NCBI GenBank assembly: GCA_903919615.1
Contig: CAIXIX010000503.1
Span: 1-41,204 of the forward strand
Length of the DNA stretch: 41,204 bases
From: an uncultured Chthonomonas sp.
Lineage (GTDB): Bacteria > Armatimonadota > Chthonomonadetes > Chthonomonadales > Chthonomonadaceae
Direction of reading: 5' to 3'
Shown here piece by piece: positions 7,571-17,034 of the stretch. The notes beneath the pieces were generated by a model that did no database searches, had not been told where the DNA came from, and saw only the letters and a list, made by a program, of their open reading frames with translations. The first letter of the stretch is position 1. Every line of letters starts with the position of its first letter. A program made the translations under genes and the position numbers.

Positions 7571-9034
7571 ATGAGTGAGACTGTTACTGATGTCGAATAT
7601 GAGCCGGTCGTGGGGATGGAGTGTCACGCAGAGCTGCTGACGAACAGCAAGATGTTCTGCGGATGCAAGAATGAGTTTGGCGGCGAGCCGAACACGCGCT
7701 GCTGCCCGGTCTGCGTCGGCATGCCCGGCGCGCTGCCCGTGATGAACAAGGGCGCCGTGGAATTCGTGATACGCGCCTCACTGGCTCTCAATTGCCAGAT
7801 TAATCCGCATGCAAAGTTCGATCGCAAGAACTACTTCTATCCAGACCTTCCCAAAGGCTATCAGATCAGCGAGTATGATGTGCCGATCGGAGTGAAGGGC
7901 TGGCTCGATATCGAAGTGAATGGCGTTACGAAGCGAATCCATATTCGGCGCGTTCACCTTGAAGAGGATACAGGCAAGCTATTCCATGTTGCAGGCGACG
8001 ATAGCCATGTCGATCTCAATCGAAGCGGTGTGCCGCTGATGGAGATCGTTACGGATTTTCCGCCGGATATCCAGAGCGCGGAAGAGGGCAGAGCCTATCT
8101 CGTGAAGCTCCGGGCGATCCTCACCTACATTGGCGTCTGTGACGGAAAGATGGAGGAGGGGTCTCTTCGCTGTGAGCCCAATGTCTCCGTCCGACCGGTA
8201 GGTTCAAACAGTTTTGGCACGAAGACGGAGATTAAAAACCTTAACTCGTTTCGGGCCGTATTTAAGGGTATAGAGTTTGAGACGCTGAGGCAGGGAGAGA
8301 TCCTGAATAGCGGCGGTAGAGTGATCCAGGAGACCCGTGGATGGAACGATGCCAAGCAGGTTACTTTCTCGCAGCGCTCCAAAGAGGGCGAAGAGGAGTA
8401 CCGCTATTTCCCGGAACCCGACCTCGTTCCGCTGTTTATTTCGGAAGAGTGGATCGAGCAGGTCCGTGCATCTATGCCTGAACTGCCCGATGCGCGCCGA
8501 GATCGGTTCTCCGCTGAATATGGCCTGTCGGCCTATGATGCAGCATTTCTAACGGAAAACAGAGCGCTTGCAGACTATTATGAGCAGAGTGCGAAGCTAT
8601 CGGGAGACCCGAAATCTGCAGCGAACTGGATGATGGGAGATCTCTCCAAGCTGCTGAATAGCTCGAGCACGGAAATCGGGGATTGCCCCGTTTCTCCTGA
8701 GGCGCTCGCACAGATGGTCGGGTTGATCAATGATGGGACGATCAGTGGCAAGATTGCGAAGGCGCTTATCGAAGAGATGTACTCGACCTCCGGCGTGCCG
8801 CTGGAGATCGTAGAGGCCCGTGGCTGGCGCACCATTCGGGATGCTGGCGCGGTTCAGGCGGCGGTCGACAAAGTGTTTGCAGCAAATGCCGATGTGGTTA
8901 CCGCAATTATTGAGAAGGGGCTCGTCGCAAAGCGTGGTTTCCTGGTCGGGCAGGTAATGCGCGAAACGCAGGGGAAAGCCGACCCTGGAGAGGTAAACCG
9001 GCTCATCGATGCAAAGCTGGGTCTGCAGGGATAA
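7571..9034 (+). CDS. gatB: Asp/Glu-tRNA amidotransferase subunit B
   Basis: A 487-residue protein from ATG 7571, which has AGGGA about 9 nt upstream; an in-frame GTG at 7550 would add 7 residues but lacks a ribosome-binding site. GatB binds the mischarged tRNA and activates its side-chain carboxylate with ATP. The GatB signature is clear: [18 protein letters not shown], the zinc-ligand pattern CGC...[63 protein letters not shown] and [13 protein letters not shown]. The C-terminal ~140 residues form the Yqey-like tail domain ([14 protein letters not shown] to [16 protein letters not shown]). The downstream HEAT-repeat gene overlaps or directly abuts its stop codon, implying translational coupling. 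Confidence 0.96.
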   Translation: MSETVTDVEYEPVVGMECHAELLTNSKMFCGCKNEFGGEPNTRCCPVCVGMPGALPVMNKGAVEFVIRASLALNCQINPHAKFDRKNYFYPDLPKGYQISEYDVPIGVKGWLDIEVNGVTKRIHIRRVHLEEDTGKLFHVAGDDSHVDLNRSGVPLMEIVTDFPPDIQSAEEGRAYLVKLRAILTYIGVCDGKMEEGSLRCEPNVSVRPVGSNSFGTKTEIKNLNSFRAVFKGIEFETLRQGEILNSGGRVIQETRGWNDAKQVTFSQRSKEGEEEYRYFPEPDLVPLFISEEWIEQVRASMPELPDARRDRFSAEYGLSAYDAAFLTENRALADYYEQSAKLSGDPKSAANWMMGDLSKLLNSSSTEIGDCPVSPEALAQMVGLINDGTISGKIAKALIEEMYSTSGVPLEIVEARGWRTIRDAGAVQAAVDKVFAANADVVTAIIEKGLVAKRGFLVGQVMRETQGKADPGEVNRLIDAKLGLQG

Positions 9035-10250
9035 AAAGCGAGCTGTGTTGCGCACGGCGATAGCCGCTGCGCTGTCGCTTTGCGCCGTTCTCGTGCCTCT
9101 CGTTGCGAAAGCGGATCGGGCTGACGACTTGATTGCAGCGCTGAAATCGAGCAGCGTCGCAGCGCGCGCAAACGCGGCTGAAGCGCTCAACAAACTCGCA
9201 GATCCCAGGGCGCTGCCCGCATTGCTGCAGGCATTGGGCGATCCGGTCGAGAGCGTCCGGAAACAGGCTCTGCGAGCGGCGGCAACTACCCTTCAAAAAG
9301 ACAAGGTTGATCTTCCGCGCGTTGCCGCTCTTCTTGCCGACGTCGATGCAAATCGACGTGCGGCCGCCGCGCAGCTATTGGGGATCTATCCCGTCAAAAC
9401 CTACGTCGGGCAGTTGGAGAAAGCCACGCACGATGCCAGCGCCGCGGTACGTGCGGCAGCGAGCGAAGCGTTAGGTGCAACCGGGGATACTGCCGCAGCG
9501 CGGTCACTGGAAAACCTGTTGAACGATGCTTCTGCCAGAGTGAGGCTGCAGGCTGTGACCGCGCTTGGAGCCCTCCGCGATCCACAGGCGAGCGCAAAAC
9601 TGCTCCCCCTGCTTCGCGATAAAGAGGCCCAGGTTCGTGCAAATGCTGCCGTCGCAATCGCTCGCATCGGCAATCCTGCCGTTGCCCCAGACCTAATCCG
9701 CATTCTCAACGACAAGCGCACGGCAGTGGATTCGAACGTTCGCTTCTATGCCTCGTATGCGCTGGGTGCTTTAGGCGATCATCGGGCAACCCCGGCGCTT
9801 ATCGAGGCGATTAAGAGCAAGGACTACCTGATCCGTTCGCAGGCGGCGCAGGCCATCGGCCATCTAAAAGAGACCCGAGGCGTACCGGCGCTAACGCATG
9901 CTTTAGCCGCAGATCAGTCTGAACTGGTGCGCTGGTGTTCCGCCCAGGCACTGGGCAATATTGGCGATCCCAAGGCTGTTCAACCTCTCATTCGCGGCCT
10001 GAAAGACAAGAATGAGGATGTGCGCGAGCAGTCCGCCAAAGCGCTCGGACGCCTGCAGGCGAAGGCAGCGGTTGGGCCGCTTATTGCTGCGCTGGACGAT
10101 TCGGACGAGGCCATACCCAAGGCTGCCGTTCTTGCGCTTGGCAGAATAGGGGATCGATCCGCGTTGCCTGCTCTTCGCCGCATGTTGAAGCACTCTGACG
10201 CAACCGTTCGGCAGGCCGCCGCAGATGTAATATCGCGTTTCTCGCTCTGA
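9009..10250 (+). CDS. Secreted HEAT-repeat protein
   Basis: A 413-residue protein made almost wholly of HEAT / PBS-lyase-type repeats of about 31 residues, e.g. [68 protein letters not shown] and [21 protein letters not shown] hydrophobic segment ([22 protein letters not shown], about residues 14-35) is probably an export signal, so the repeats would act outside the cytoplasm as a protein-binding scaffold. ATG 9009 overlaps gatB by 26 nt; GTG at 9045, just after the gatB stop, gives a shorter and more typical signal peptide and is a good alternative. A TPR protein follows 16 nt downstream. No catalytic motif is seen and the partner is unknown. Confidence 0.8.
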   Translation: MQSWVCRDKKRAVLRTAIAAALSLCAVLVPLVAKADRADDLIAALKSSSVAARANAAEALNKLADPRALPALLQALGDPVESVRKQALRAAATTLQKDKVDLPRVAALLADVDANRRAAAAQLLGIYPVKTYVGQLEKATHDASAAVRAAASEALGATGDTAAARSLENLLNDASARVRLQAVTALGALRDPQASAKLLPLLRDKEAQVRANAAVAIARIGNPAVAPDLIRILNDKRTAVDSNVRFYASYALGALGDHRATPALIEAIKSKDYLIRSQAAQAIGHLKETRGVPALTHALAADQSELVRWCSAQALGNIGDPKAVQPLIRGLKDKNEDVREQSAKALGRLQAKAAVGPLIAALDDSDEAIPKAAVLALGRIGDRSALPALRRMLKHSDATVRQAAADVISRFSL

Positions 10251-10266
10251 TACAGGAGGTGGAAAG

Positions 10267-10950
10267 ATGTCGCTGAGACCACAGAACATGTGCGCTATCG
10301 CTGCCATTATCGCAATGGCTTCAGCCTCGCTTTGTATTTCTGCTTCAGCTCAGAGGGCGAATGCAAAAGAGCCGCCGGGATCGTTCACGGGTCCCAAGCC
10401 TGGTGGCGTCAGCAAGGCGCCTGCTGCGCTTGCCTCACCTGTGGAGGAACCAGATGTTGCGGATGCGATCCTTGGGGAGACATTGGACCAAATCTACAAT
10501 CAGGCAGATAAGCACTTTGAAAAGGGCGAATGGAATCACTCTGTCGGATTGTTCAAAATGGTAGAAGAGGGCGATCCCCACGATGTTAAGACCTACTGCG
10601 ATGTGGCCTACATGCTCTGGAGCAGCGACCGTAACGACCAGGCAATTGAGCAGCTAAAGGTAGGGCTTGCGCGAAACCCGAACACCTCCTATATGTATGA
10701 TGAGTTAGGGACGCACTACTGGCTGCATCTTCACGATGCTGAGAAGGCGATTCCCTACCTGGAGAAGGCAATTAAGTTTCCGTGTAAATGGCCGACGTAT
10801 CACACCCTGGCCTTTTGCTACCAGAAGCTGGGCCAATGGGACAATGCGGTCAAAACATGGCGCGAGTCCACAAAATTTGGCGATGACCCAATAGCCGCGA
10901 TGCGGCTGAAGCAGGCCGAAGCTCATTTAAAGGGAACTACAGGGAAATAG
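10267..10950 (+). CDS. Exported TPR protein
   Basis: A 227-residue protein. AGGAGGT lies 6 nt upstream of the ATG, the best Shine-Dalgarno in this operon. Residues 1-30 are a signal peptide (CAIAAIIAMASASLCISASA). A Pro/Gly/Ala-rich linker (~31-65) is followed by three to four TPR-like units: LDQIYNQADKHFEKGEWNHS, VKTYCDVAYMLWSSDRNDQA, SYMYDELGTHYWLHLHDAEK and PTYHTLAFCYQKLGQWDNAV. TPRs bind peptides or proteins, so with the HEAT protein just upstream this is probably an envelope scaffold or assembly factor. That role is inference; no enzyme motif is present. Confidence 0.8.
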   Translation: MSLRPQNMCAIAAIIAMASASLCISASAQRANAKEPPGSFTGPKPGGVSKAPAALASPVEEPDVADAILGETLDQIYNQADKHFEKGEWNHSVGLFKMVEEGDPHDVKTYCDVAYMLWSSDRNDQAIEQLKVGLARNPNTSYMYDELGTHYWLHLHDAEKAIPYLEKAIKFPCKWPTYHTLAFCYQKLGQWDNAVKTWRESTKFGDDPIAAMRLKQAEAHLKGTTGK

Positions 10951-10983
10951 TGCGCTGACGCAAGCTGCGTGAGAGGAATCGAT

Positions 10984-11268
10984 ATGCTGCTCTTTGTGCC
11001 GATCTATAATATTCAGACACTCCTGATTAACCTGCTTTCGATCGCGATGATCCTTATTTTTGTCGAGATTCTGGTTAGCAATCTGATCTGCTTTGGCGTA
11101 AAAATCTCCCATCGGAGCCCATTTGTCAAAACACTGCGATCGATCGTATATCCATTGGTTAACCCGATCCGAAAGATCATGCCGCCTCCTTCGCGAACCG
11201 GCAATCTCGATTTTGCACCGATGATTGTTCTGTTCATTCTGCAAGCCGTGCGAAACGCGCTGCTCTAG
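10984..11268 (+). CDS. YggT-family membrane protein
   Basis: A 94-residue protein from ATG 10984, with GAGAGGAA 5-6 nt upstream; an in-frame GTG at 10969 is less well placed. It has a first hydrophobic helix (IQTLLINLLSIAMILIFVEI, LVSNLI) and a C-terminal one (FAPMIVLFILQAVRNALL). The loop YPLVNPIRKIMPPPSRTGNL followed by DFAP is the YggT/YlmG signature (P..P.R...P......DFSP). Members are small inner-membrane proteins linked to cell division, osmotic tolerance or, in plastids, nucleoid organisation. The CPBP protease starts 3 nt after its stop. Confidence 0.75.
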   Translation: MLLFVPIYNIQTLLINLLSIAMILIFVEILVSNLICFGVKISHRSPFVKTLRSIVYPLVNPIRKIMPPPSRTGNLDFAPMIVLFILQAVRNALL

Positions 11269-11271
11269 CAG

Positions 11272-12882
11272 ATGTCACCTAACCGCCGAGTAACCGTTTA
11301 CGGCTCCTTCGTTGGCGCCGCTCTTGTGCTCCTCGTGGTGTTCGCCATTGCTCGAACACACAGTACTGCAACGACTCCCGCCGATCGCGCGAGTTCGAAT
11401 TACGCTTCGGGTTTTTACGATGCGCTGAGAGAGACGAAGTTCGCATACGCGGTTGCATCGACGTCAGCCAGCCAACTGCGTCCGGTGCAAGATCGGGCAG
11501 CGAAGTTGTCACGAATGGCGCCTTTGCCAGTTAAGGCTACCCGCGAAAGTCGATCTGTCGACGCTGTCATTCGATCCTGGCGCAGCATAGCCTCACCTCA
11601 GCATCGCAGAGCTCAGCGGTGCCTCGGCATATGCCTTGGCGCATTTGGACGTACGGGTGCGTTTATCGAACTGATGAAAGCATCTGTCCCGCCACCGCAG
11701 GTACCGGCACGCACCTCACAGCGCAAATCCCGCCTGAGTGTTGAGAGCCCGAGCGCCTCTAAAGTGAGCCGAGCGGATGAGCAGGCTCTGTGGTCGGCGC
11801 TGTATTCAGAACCTCCACCCGCCCCTGAAACCATCAATGCGACAGCCCTGCACAACAGTATAAAGCTATTGGATCTTGGCTGGTTTGAGCATTTGGCCCT
11901 GCTGCGACTCAGCGAGCGTAAGGGAGATGCCACAGGCGCCTCTCGAGAGCGACAGGCTGCACTGTCCTCCGCGATGCAGTACACCTCGTTTGAGTCCCTG
12001 TATATCGCCCTGATTGTCGTTGGAACCTGCACGCTTGTTATCTTCTTGCTTCACCGCGCCATTCAGCTCGGAACTGGTCAAAAGCTGCAGCAAGCTGAGC
12101 CCGTTACGGAGGTTGAGGCGGCTGAATCGGTACCAACAGGGTTGACCTATCGCTCTAGAGCGAGCGCTTTTGTCTTCTACCTCTGCGTCTATCTCTTCAT
12201 TGGCTACCCGTTGAGGCGCCTCACACCGAATACGAGCGGTTGGTCGGCACAGCAGTTACTTCGATTTACGGCTTTCCTTCAAATCTCACTTTCACTCGTA
12301 CTTGTCGCTTGCGCGCTCGTGCTGCTGAGGCGACTGGTAAATCGTGAGAGCCTGGCGGCAGGCGATAAGACCAGGATCACAATGCGCCAGATGCTCGAAT
12401 CCGTGGGGTTTGTGAGCCAGGATGCTGCCGGGGATATACGGACGGCGCTGTTTTCATATCTAATCGCAATGCCGGTTTTTATTGGCCTGAGCATAGTGTC
12501 ATCCTACATATTCCGGTCGGTTCACACACCGATCAATCCCGTTCAGCTTGAGGGAATGTTGGCGAGTTCACCGCTAGATCGCATCTTGTTGTTGATCGAG
12601 ACTGCTGTGGTGGCACCTATCGTCGAGGAGACGATGTTTCGTGGTGTGCTAATGCCAGCGCTCATGAGCCGATGGGGGCGCGCCGGCGGAATGGTCGTGT
12701 CTTCAGCGATCTTTGCGCTTCTGCATCCAAACCTGCCCGAGGGATTTCTGCCGCTGTTCGGTATCGGTCTGGCCTTTGCTATCGTCTTTTCAAAGCGCCG
12801 GACGCTGCTGCCTAGCATCGTGATGCACTCAGTTCACAATGGCATCATCACCATTACCATGATCCTGCTGTTTTCGTCGTGA
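11272..12882 (+). CDS. CPBP-family intramembrane protease with large N-terminal domain
   Basis: A 536-residue protein. An N-terminal membrane anchor (~10-26, FVGAALVLLVVFAIA) is followed by a ~220-residue soluble region without recognisable motifs, a TM near 240-260, and then a C-terminal multi-spanning CPBP (CAAX protease/bacteriocin-processing, Abi) domain. The three CPBP motifs are intact: EETMFRG (E452, E453, R457), FALLHPN (H485) and HSVHN (H519, N523). These are the glutamate/histidine residues of the glutamic-type intramembrane protease active site. The substrate is unknown; relatives process prenylated or signal-like peptides, or act as immunity or anti-sigma proteases. ATG 11272 is 3 nt after the YggT stop and lacks a strong Shine-Dalgarno, consistent with coupled translation. 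Confidence 0.85.
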   Translation: MSPNRRVTVYGSFVGAALVLLVVFAIARTHSTATTPADRASSNYASGFYDALRETKFAYAVASTSASQLRPVQDRAAKLSRMAPLPVKATRESRSVDAVIRSWRSIASPQHRRAQRCLGICLGAFGRTGAFIELMKASVPPPQVPARTSQRKSRLSVESPSASKVSRADEQALWSALYSEPPPAPETINATALHNSIKLLDLGWFEHLALLRLSERKGDATGASRERQAALSSAMQYTSFESLYIALIVVGTCTLVIFLLHRAIQLGTGQKLQQAEPVTEVEAAESVPTGLTYRSRASAFVFYLCVYLFIGYPLRRLTPNTSGWSAQQLLRFTAFLQISLSLVLVACALVLLRRLVNRESLAAGDKTRITMRQMLESVGFVSQDAAGDIRTALFSYLIAMPVFIGLSIVSSYIFRSVHTPINPVQLEGMLASSPLDRILLLIETAVVAPIVEETMFRGVLMPALMSRWGRAGGMVVSSAIFALLHPNLPEGFLPLFGIGLAFAIVFSKRRTLLPSIVMHSVHNGIITITMILLFSS

Positions 12883-12931
12883 TCACGACTATCGCTCGGC
12901 GCTGATGTCGGCTACAAAGTAGCTCGTGCGG

Positions 12932-12937
12932 TATAAT
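12932..12937 (+). promoter_or_regulatory. Candidate -10 box upstream of DUF167-purSQ
   Basis: TATAAT at 12932-12937, 19 nt before the GTG start of the DUF167 gene. The -35 region is poor and the leader would be very short, so this is only a candidate start for the DUF167-purS-purQ unit. Confidence 0.35.
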
Positions 12938-12956
12938 CCAAGCGGGAAGGTGAGTT

Positions 12957-13274
12957 GTGGAGATCAGTACAGTTTTGCGAGTGCGGCTGACCCCGCGCGG
13001 CGGTCGCGATGCAGTTTCGCGTTACGAAGCAGGTGTATTGCACGCGCGCGTAGCGTCTCCGCCGATTGATGGCGCAGCGAACAAGGCTCTTGTTGAGCTT
13101 ATTTCTCGAGTACTGGATATTCCACGTTCCCAAATTTCAATTATTGGCGGTGAGAGCGCTCGCGAGAAGACGCTTCGAGTTTCTGGAATTGACCAGGGTC
13201 AGGTTGTTCTTCGCGTTCAATCTGCAATTGATCAGGTCGAAAACCGGAAAGCAAAGCTGCGAAATCCGGCGTAG
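12957..13274 (+). CDS. DUF167 (YggU-like) family protein
   Basis: A 105-residue protein starting at GTG 12957, with AAGGTGAG just upstream. It matches DUF167/YggU: RVRLTPRGGRDAVSRYEAGV (family VxPxAxxxxI), LHARVASPPIDGAANKALVE (family V..PP.DGkAN..li..ls) and IIGGESAREKTLRVSG (family i.sG..sr.K...i.g). Family members are small alpha/beta proteins of unknown biochemical role. It is usual to find them beside yggT, as here with the CPBP gene in between. purS follows 20 nt downstream, so this gene probably heads the purSQ transcript. Confidence 0.88.
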   Translation: MEISTVLRVRLTPRGGRDAVSRYEAGVLHARVASPPIDGAANKALVELISRVLDIPRSQISIIGGESAREKTLRVSGIDQGQVVLRVQSAIDQVENRKAKLRNPA

Positions 13275-13294
13275 CCTCAGGAGAGTTACACCCA

Positions 13295-13549
13295 ATGCCC
13301 CATATTAAAGTTATTGTTACGCTCAAGCCGACGCTTCTGGATGCACAGGGACGTGTCGTGCAGAACGCACTCCATTCGCTGGGGTACGAAGACGTAACTC
13401 AGGTTAGAATCGGCAAGTATATGGAGCTAACGGTCTCTGATGATGCGGCGTCCGATCCTGCAGCCCTGGATACGACCGTGCGCGAGATGTGTGATAAGCT
13501 TCTGGTAAACCCGGTTATCGAAAACTACACCTTTGAGGTGATGGAATGA
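13295..13549 (+). CDS. purS: FGAM synthase, PurS subunit
   Basis: An 84-residue protein, standard PurS length, opening [20 protein letters not shown] and continuing [20 protein letters not shown], both diagnostic, and ending in ENYTFEVME (family: NPVIE.Y.ie). PurS bridges PurL and PurQ in the three-subunit formylglycinamidine ribonucleotide synthase of purine biosynthesis. CAGGAGAG lies about 9 nt upstream. Its stop overlaps the purQ start as ATGA (13546-13549), giving tight coupling of two subunits of one enzyme. Confidence 0.96.
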   Translation: MPHIKVIVTLKPTLLDAQGRVVQNALHSLGYEDVTQVRIGKYMELTVSDDAASDPAALDTTVREMCDKLLVNPVIENYTFEVME

Positions 13550-14295
13550 CAGTACTCGCACCTGATTCCACCCGTGTAATATCCGGAGTTAAGCCCAAAT
13601 TTGCGGTGATACGCTTCCCTGGCTCCAACTGTGATCAGGATGCCTACTTTGTGGTCAAAGACGTCCTGGAGTGCCCGGTCGAATATGTCTGGCATCAGGA
13701 GAAATCGCTAAGCGGATTCGATGTCGTTATTGTGCCTGGCGGCTTTTCTTATGGAGACTACCTGCGCACAGGAGCGGTCGCCCGATTCGCGCCGATCATG
13801 AATGCTGTTCAGCAGCATGCGGCGAGCGGGAAGCTTACGATCGGCATCTGTAACGGATTCCAGATTCTGTGTGAGGCGGGCCTGCTGCCGGGTGCGCTGG
13901 TGCGCAACACGGAATGCAGATTCATTTGCAAGTACGTCGGTCTCCGTGTTGAAAATGAAGACACGCCCTTCACATCGCTCTATAAGCATCATCAGCTTCT
14001 TCAGATACCGATAGCACATGGCGAAGGTTGTTATGTTTGTGACGATGCCACCGAGGCGGAATTAGAGCAGCAAAAGCGCGTTCTGTTCCGATATGTCGAT
14101 GCAGATGGTGAGCCATCCGAGGCGGGTAACCCGAATGGCAGCCGAAGCAATATCGCTGGAATTGCGAACGCAACGTTTAACGTCATGGGAATGATGCCAC
14201 ACCCCGAGCGGGCGAGTGAGAAGATCCTTGGCACAGCAGATGGTAAGCCTCTGTTTGAGTCGATCGTTGCGACCGCACTGTCGGTGATTGCGTAG
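13546..14295 (+). CDS. purQ: FGAM synthase, PurQ glutaminase subunit
   Basis: A 249-residue class I glutamine amidotransferase that supplies ammonia to PurL. The nucleophile C102 sits in GICNGFQIL, and the His/Glu pair in [10 protein letters not shown] (H219, E221). [12 protein letters not shown] and [15 protein letters not shown] are PurQ-specific signatures. Length is slightly above the usual ~225-235 because of a ~15-residue N-terminal extension before KFAVIRFPG; a later start is therefore possible, although the ATGA overlap with purS favours this one. The catalytic partner purL lies about 4.3 kb away, beyond an esterase and an opposite-strand sigma operon. Confidence 0.96.
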   Translation: MTVLAPDSTRVISGVKPKFAVIRFPGSNCDQDAYFVVKDVLECPVEYVWHQEKSLSGFDVVIVPGGFSYGDYLRTGAVARFAPIMNAVQQHAASGKLTIGICNGFQILCEAGLLPGALVRNTECRFICKYVGLRVENEDTPFTSLYKHHQLLQIPIAHGEGCYVCDDATEAELEQQKRVLFRYVDADGEPSEAGNPNGSRSNIAGIANATFNVMGMMPHPERASEKILGTADGKPLFESIVATALSVIA

Positions 14296-14403
14296 TCAAG
14301 AGGCATCGAGCCGGTAGGTTGCTGCTTGCTGCGACCGCGCGTTTTGGATTTAAAATGCGATGCCGGTTGGACCATTCATTCAGTCTTTAGGGAGAAGCAG
14401 CCA

Positions 14404-15306
14404 ATGATGTCGGCGATAGCGAGTCTGTTTTTAACCGGGGTTCTTGCAACCTCAGCGCTAGCTGCGGGCGGGGACGCCACGGCGCAGGCGCATCCGGAGT
14501 TACGGCTATGGGCGGGAGATGCTCCAGGCGCAAAGGGCAGCGCACCCCAGGATATCCCGACCATAACTGTGTTTCAGCCGGCCGAAGGAACAGCGAACGG
14601 CTCTGCCATCGTCGTGTGCCCAGGCGGCGGCTACGGTGGACTGGCGGGGCATGAAGGCGCGCCAATTGCCGAGTGGCTAAACTCGATTGGAGTGACTGCC
14701 TTTGTTCTAAAATATCGGCTCGGCCCAACGTACCATCATCCAGTTGAGATTGGCGACGCCCAACGTGCGATCCGCACGGTTAGATCCAGAGCGGCAGAGT
14801 GGAAGGTCGATCCCGACCGAATTGGTATTATCGGCTTCTCGGCAGGAGGACATCTCGCATCTACCGCAGCAACGCACTTTGACAAGGGAGATGGCGCTGC
14901 AACCGATGCTATCGATCGTGTGAGCTGCCGGCCCGACGTGGCCATCCTCTGTTATCCCGTTATTACGATGACCGATCCATTCACGCATGGTGGTTCTCGA
15001 TCCAATCTTCTTGGACCGAATCCATCCCCGGCTCTAATCGACCTTTTGTCTAACGAGAAGCAAGTAACGCCTCAGACGCCCCCGTGCTTCATTTTACAGA
15101 CAGCAGATGATGCTGTGGTACCCTGTGAAAACGCGCTGCTCTTTGCCATGGCTTGCCACAAGAACGGCGTGAACGTTGAGCTGCACATGTATGCACACGG
15201 GCCACACGGGATCGGGCTCGGTGGCAATGATCCTATCTTTAAGACCTGGCCGCCGCACTGCGCTGCCTGGCTTGGAACGCTAGGATTTCTTACGAAGGGT
15301 AATTGA
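14404..15306 (+). CDS. Secreted alpha/beta-hydrolase (carbohydrate esterase-like)
   Basis: A 300-residue protein from ATG 14404, with GGGAGAAG about 7 nt upstream. A signal peptide is present (residues 1-21, SAIASLFLTGVLATSALAA). It has the alpha/beta-hydrolase fold of the BD-FAE/acetyl-xylan-esterase-like group: oxyanion motif CPGGGYGGLAGHEG (72-85), nucleophile S146 in GFSAGGH, acid D236 in TADDAVVP, and base H268 in HGPHGIGL. Such enzymes remove acetyl or feruloyl groups from plant polysaccharides. The substrate is not determined by sequence. It lies just downstream of purQ with a 108-nt gap and converges on the minus-strand HtrA-like gene, so it is probably its own unit. Confidence 0.88.
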   Translation: MMSAIASLFLTGVLATSALAAGGDATAQAHPELRLWAGDAPGAKGSAPQDIPTITVFQPAEGTANGSAIVVCPGGGYGGLAGHEGAPIAEWLNSIGVTAFVLKYRLGPTYHHPVEIGDAQRAIRTVRSRAAEWKVDPDRIGIIGFSAGGHLASTAATHFDKGDGAATDAIDRVSCRPDVAILCYPVITMTDPFTHGGSRSNLLGPNPSPALIDLLSNEKQVTPQTPPCFILQTADDAVVPCENALLFAMACHKNGVNVELHMYAHGPHGIGLGGNDPIFKTWPPHCAAWLGTLGFLTKGN

Positions 15307-15339
15307 GAAACCACACACCGAATCCCCAACCCCAATATT

Positions 15340-17034
15340 TTAGTGCGTTTCCATTGGGCGAGGGATTGTCGTTGGACGCAAGGAGATAAATCCAGACAAA
15401 GTCAACTTGCTCGAAGCTTGACCTGCAGGTCGCATCAGTTCGATCGTCAGTGGATCGCCGGGCCGGGACAACATCGATACGATGCGCACGTCGACTTCAT
15501 CTTTCACGGGCCGACCATTAATCGATAACACCTGGTCTCCTGTGCGCACACCCACTTTTTGGGCGGGAGAATCCGGGTAGATGGCGCTAACCACAACGTT
15601 GCGAACGAGGTCAATTTTCCCGTTCGATGTGTCATGGCTGAGGTGCGCAACCACGCTCATACCTATCCAGCAGTGCTCCACCTTTTTGCCAGCCTTCAAG
15701 TCTTCGAGGACAGGTTTCATGTTATTTGTAGGCAAGGCATAGGCTGCGCTTGGTACGCCAAATCTAAAATCCGGTCCGAAGCCAATTCCTGGGTTAATGT
15801 TGCCTGGACCTCTGCCACGGTTTGGCGTTCCCTGGCCAGGCGATGCACCCCGGTCGATTCCGGGACCACCGGGTCCAGGGCCACCCAAAGCAGTACCGCT
15901 GTTCGGTTGAAAGGCGAATGGACCTCCGGGGCGATTATCCGCCATCGGCGCTGCTACGATCATACCTACAACTTCGCCAGCCGAGTTTAGGATGGGTGAG
16001 CCGCTAATCCCAGCTGCCGATGCGCCTGAGACCTGAAAGAGGCGCGGATAGAACCTTCGACCGGAGAACATGCCTTCCGAGCGTATTGCAGCTACCGTGT
16101 TCAGCGCGACCGTGTTAAAGCTGCCAGGCTGACTTCCAATGCATATTGCAAAGTTGCCCGTTGTTACCGTGTCGGAATTGGCAAGGTTCAGTGTTGCCAA
16201 CTGTGTTGCGGCGACAAGGCGGACCATACCTATGTTCGTCTCGTTGTCCATGCCAACGATCTGAGATCGCAGTCTCGATCCATCGGAAGTAATGATGATC
16301 GGCTCTGACATCCCGTCGAGAACGTCCGCAGTCGTTACTACGAGACCCTCGCCGATTGAAAAACCCGCCCCAACTTTAGGTACTTCGAATCGATTGCCGC
16401 CTTCGGCCTCAAACTTCTGTCGGTATACAGCCAACTCAGCCTGTACGGTCTGAACCTGAGTCTGCAGAAAAGTACGGGCATGTTGAAGCTGAACTGCGTG
16501 GGTACCGCCCGGCTTCAGCGTTGGGCCAAGTTGTGTTATCTCGGCATCAACCTTCGCCTTCTCTGCCGTTAGTGCATCCAGATGTCCCTGCCACACGTCA
16601 ACACGTGTGCGCGAGGCCTGTGGCATACGAGTGATATCTGCCTTCAGCGTATCAATTTCACTATCGATCGCTTGAATTGCCTTTTGCGCGCTAGCTACAG
16701 CGGATGGAGACGGCTTGATAGATTTATTCAGAAGGTAGAGTCGGAGTTCGGCTTCCGACTTTCTGTTGAACGCATCAATCGTCTGATGCCTTAATCCCCT
16801 TCGGCGCCCGGCGATGGCCATCCGAAACAGGTCTTCGGCCTCAATTCCGCGCAGGTCTTCAATCGTAACAACACAGGAGTTTGTGCGCGCGAAGATTGAG
16901 GAGACTTGAGACTGAATAGCGCCAAGCACATCGCTCCCTTGTGAGGGAGCAGGCGTCTGCTGCGCATATGCCACAGCAGACATCTGGATGCAAAACGCCA
17001 TGGCTGTTACGCCAAATGCTTTGCTCCTCACCAC
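15340..17034 (-). CDS. HtrA-like pseudo-protease with PDZ domain
   Basis: A 564-residue exported protein with a signal peptide at 1-25 (AFGVTAMAFCIQMSAVAYAQ). Residues ~110-210 are heptad-like and Ala/Gln-rich, probably coiled coil. Residues ~221-362 form a trypsin-like HtrA/DegP fold, ~365-425 a Gly/Pro-rich linker, and ~455-545 a PDZ domain (IYPDSPAQKVGVRTGDQVLS, INGRPV). Aligned by eye to DegP, the catalytic His is D237 (VVTTADVLD, where VVTNNHVVD is expected) and the catalytic Asp is N267 (ETNIGMVRL, where SDIALIQI is expected); only the Ser is kept, S344 in GISGSPIL. It should not be an active serine protease and may bind or sense misfolded proteins. The GTG start overlaps the end of the anti-sigma gene. 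Confidence 0.85.
   Translation of the reverse strand: MVRSKAFGVTAMAFCIQMSAVAYAQQTPAPSQGSDVLGAIQSQVSSIFARTNSCVVTIEDLRGIEAEDLFRMAIAGRRRGLRHQTIDAFNRKSEAELRLYLLNKSIKPSPSAVASAQKAIQAIDSEIDTLKADITRMPQASRTRVDVWQGHLDALTAEKAKVDAEITQLGPTLKPGGTHAVQLQHARTFLQTQVQTVQAELAVYRQKFEAEGGNRFEVPKVGAGFSIGEGLVVTTADVLDGMSEPIIITSDGSRLRSQIVGMDNETNIGMVRLVAATQLATLNLANSDTVTTGNFAICIGSQPGSFNTVALNTVAAIRSEGMFSGRRFYPRLFQVSGASAAGISGSPILNSAGEVVGMIVAAPMADNRPGGPFAFQPNSGTALGGPGPGGPGIDRGASPGQGTPNRGRGPGNINPGIGFGPDFRFGVPSAAYALPTNNMKPVLEDLKAGKKVEHCWIGMSVVAHLSHDTSNGKIDLVRNVVVSAIYPDSPAQKVGVRTGDQVLSINGRPVKDEVDVRIVSMLSRPGDPLTIELMRPAGQASSKLTLSGFISLRPTTIPRPMETH

Noticed and set aside
8597-9193. 198-codon minus-strand open frame
   Set aside because: It lies opposite gatB and the HEAT-repeat gene and is a shadow frame.
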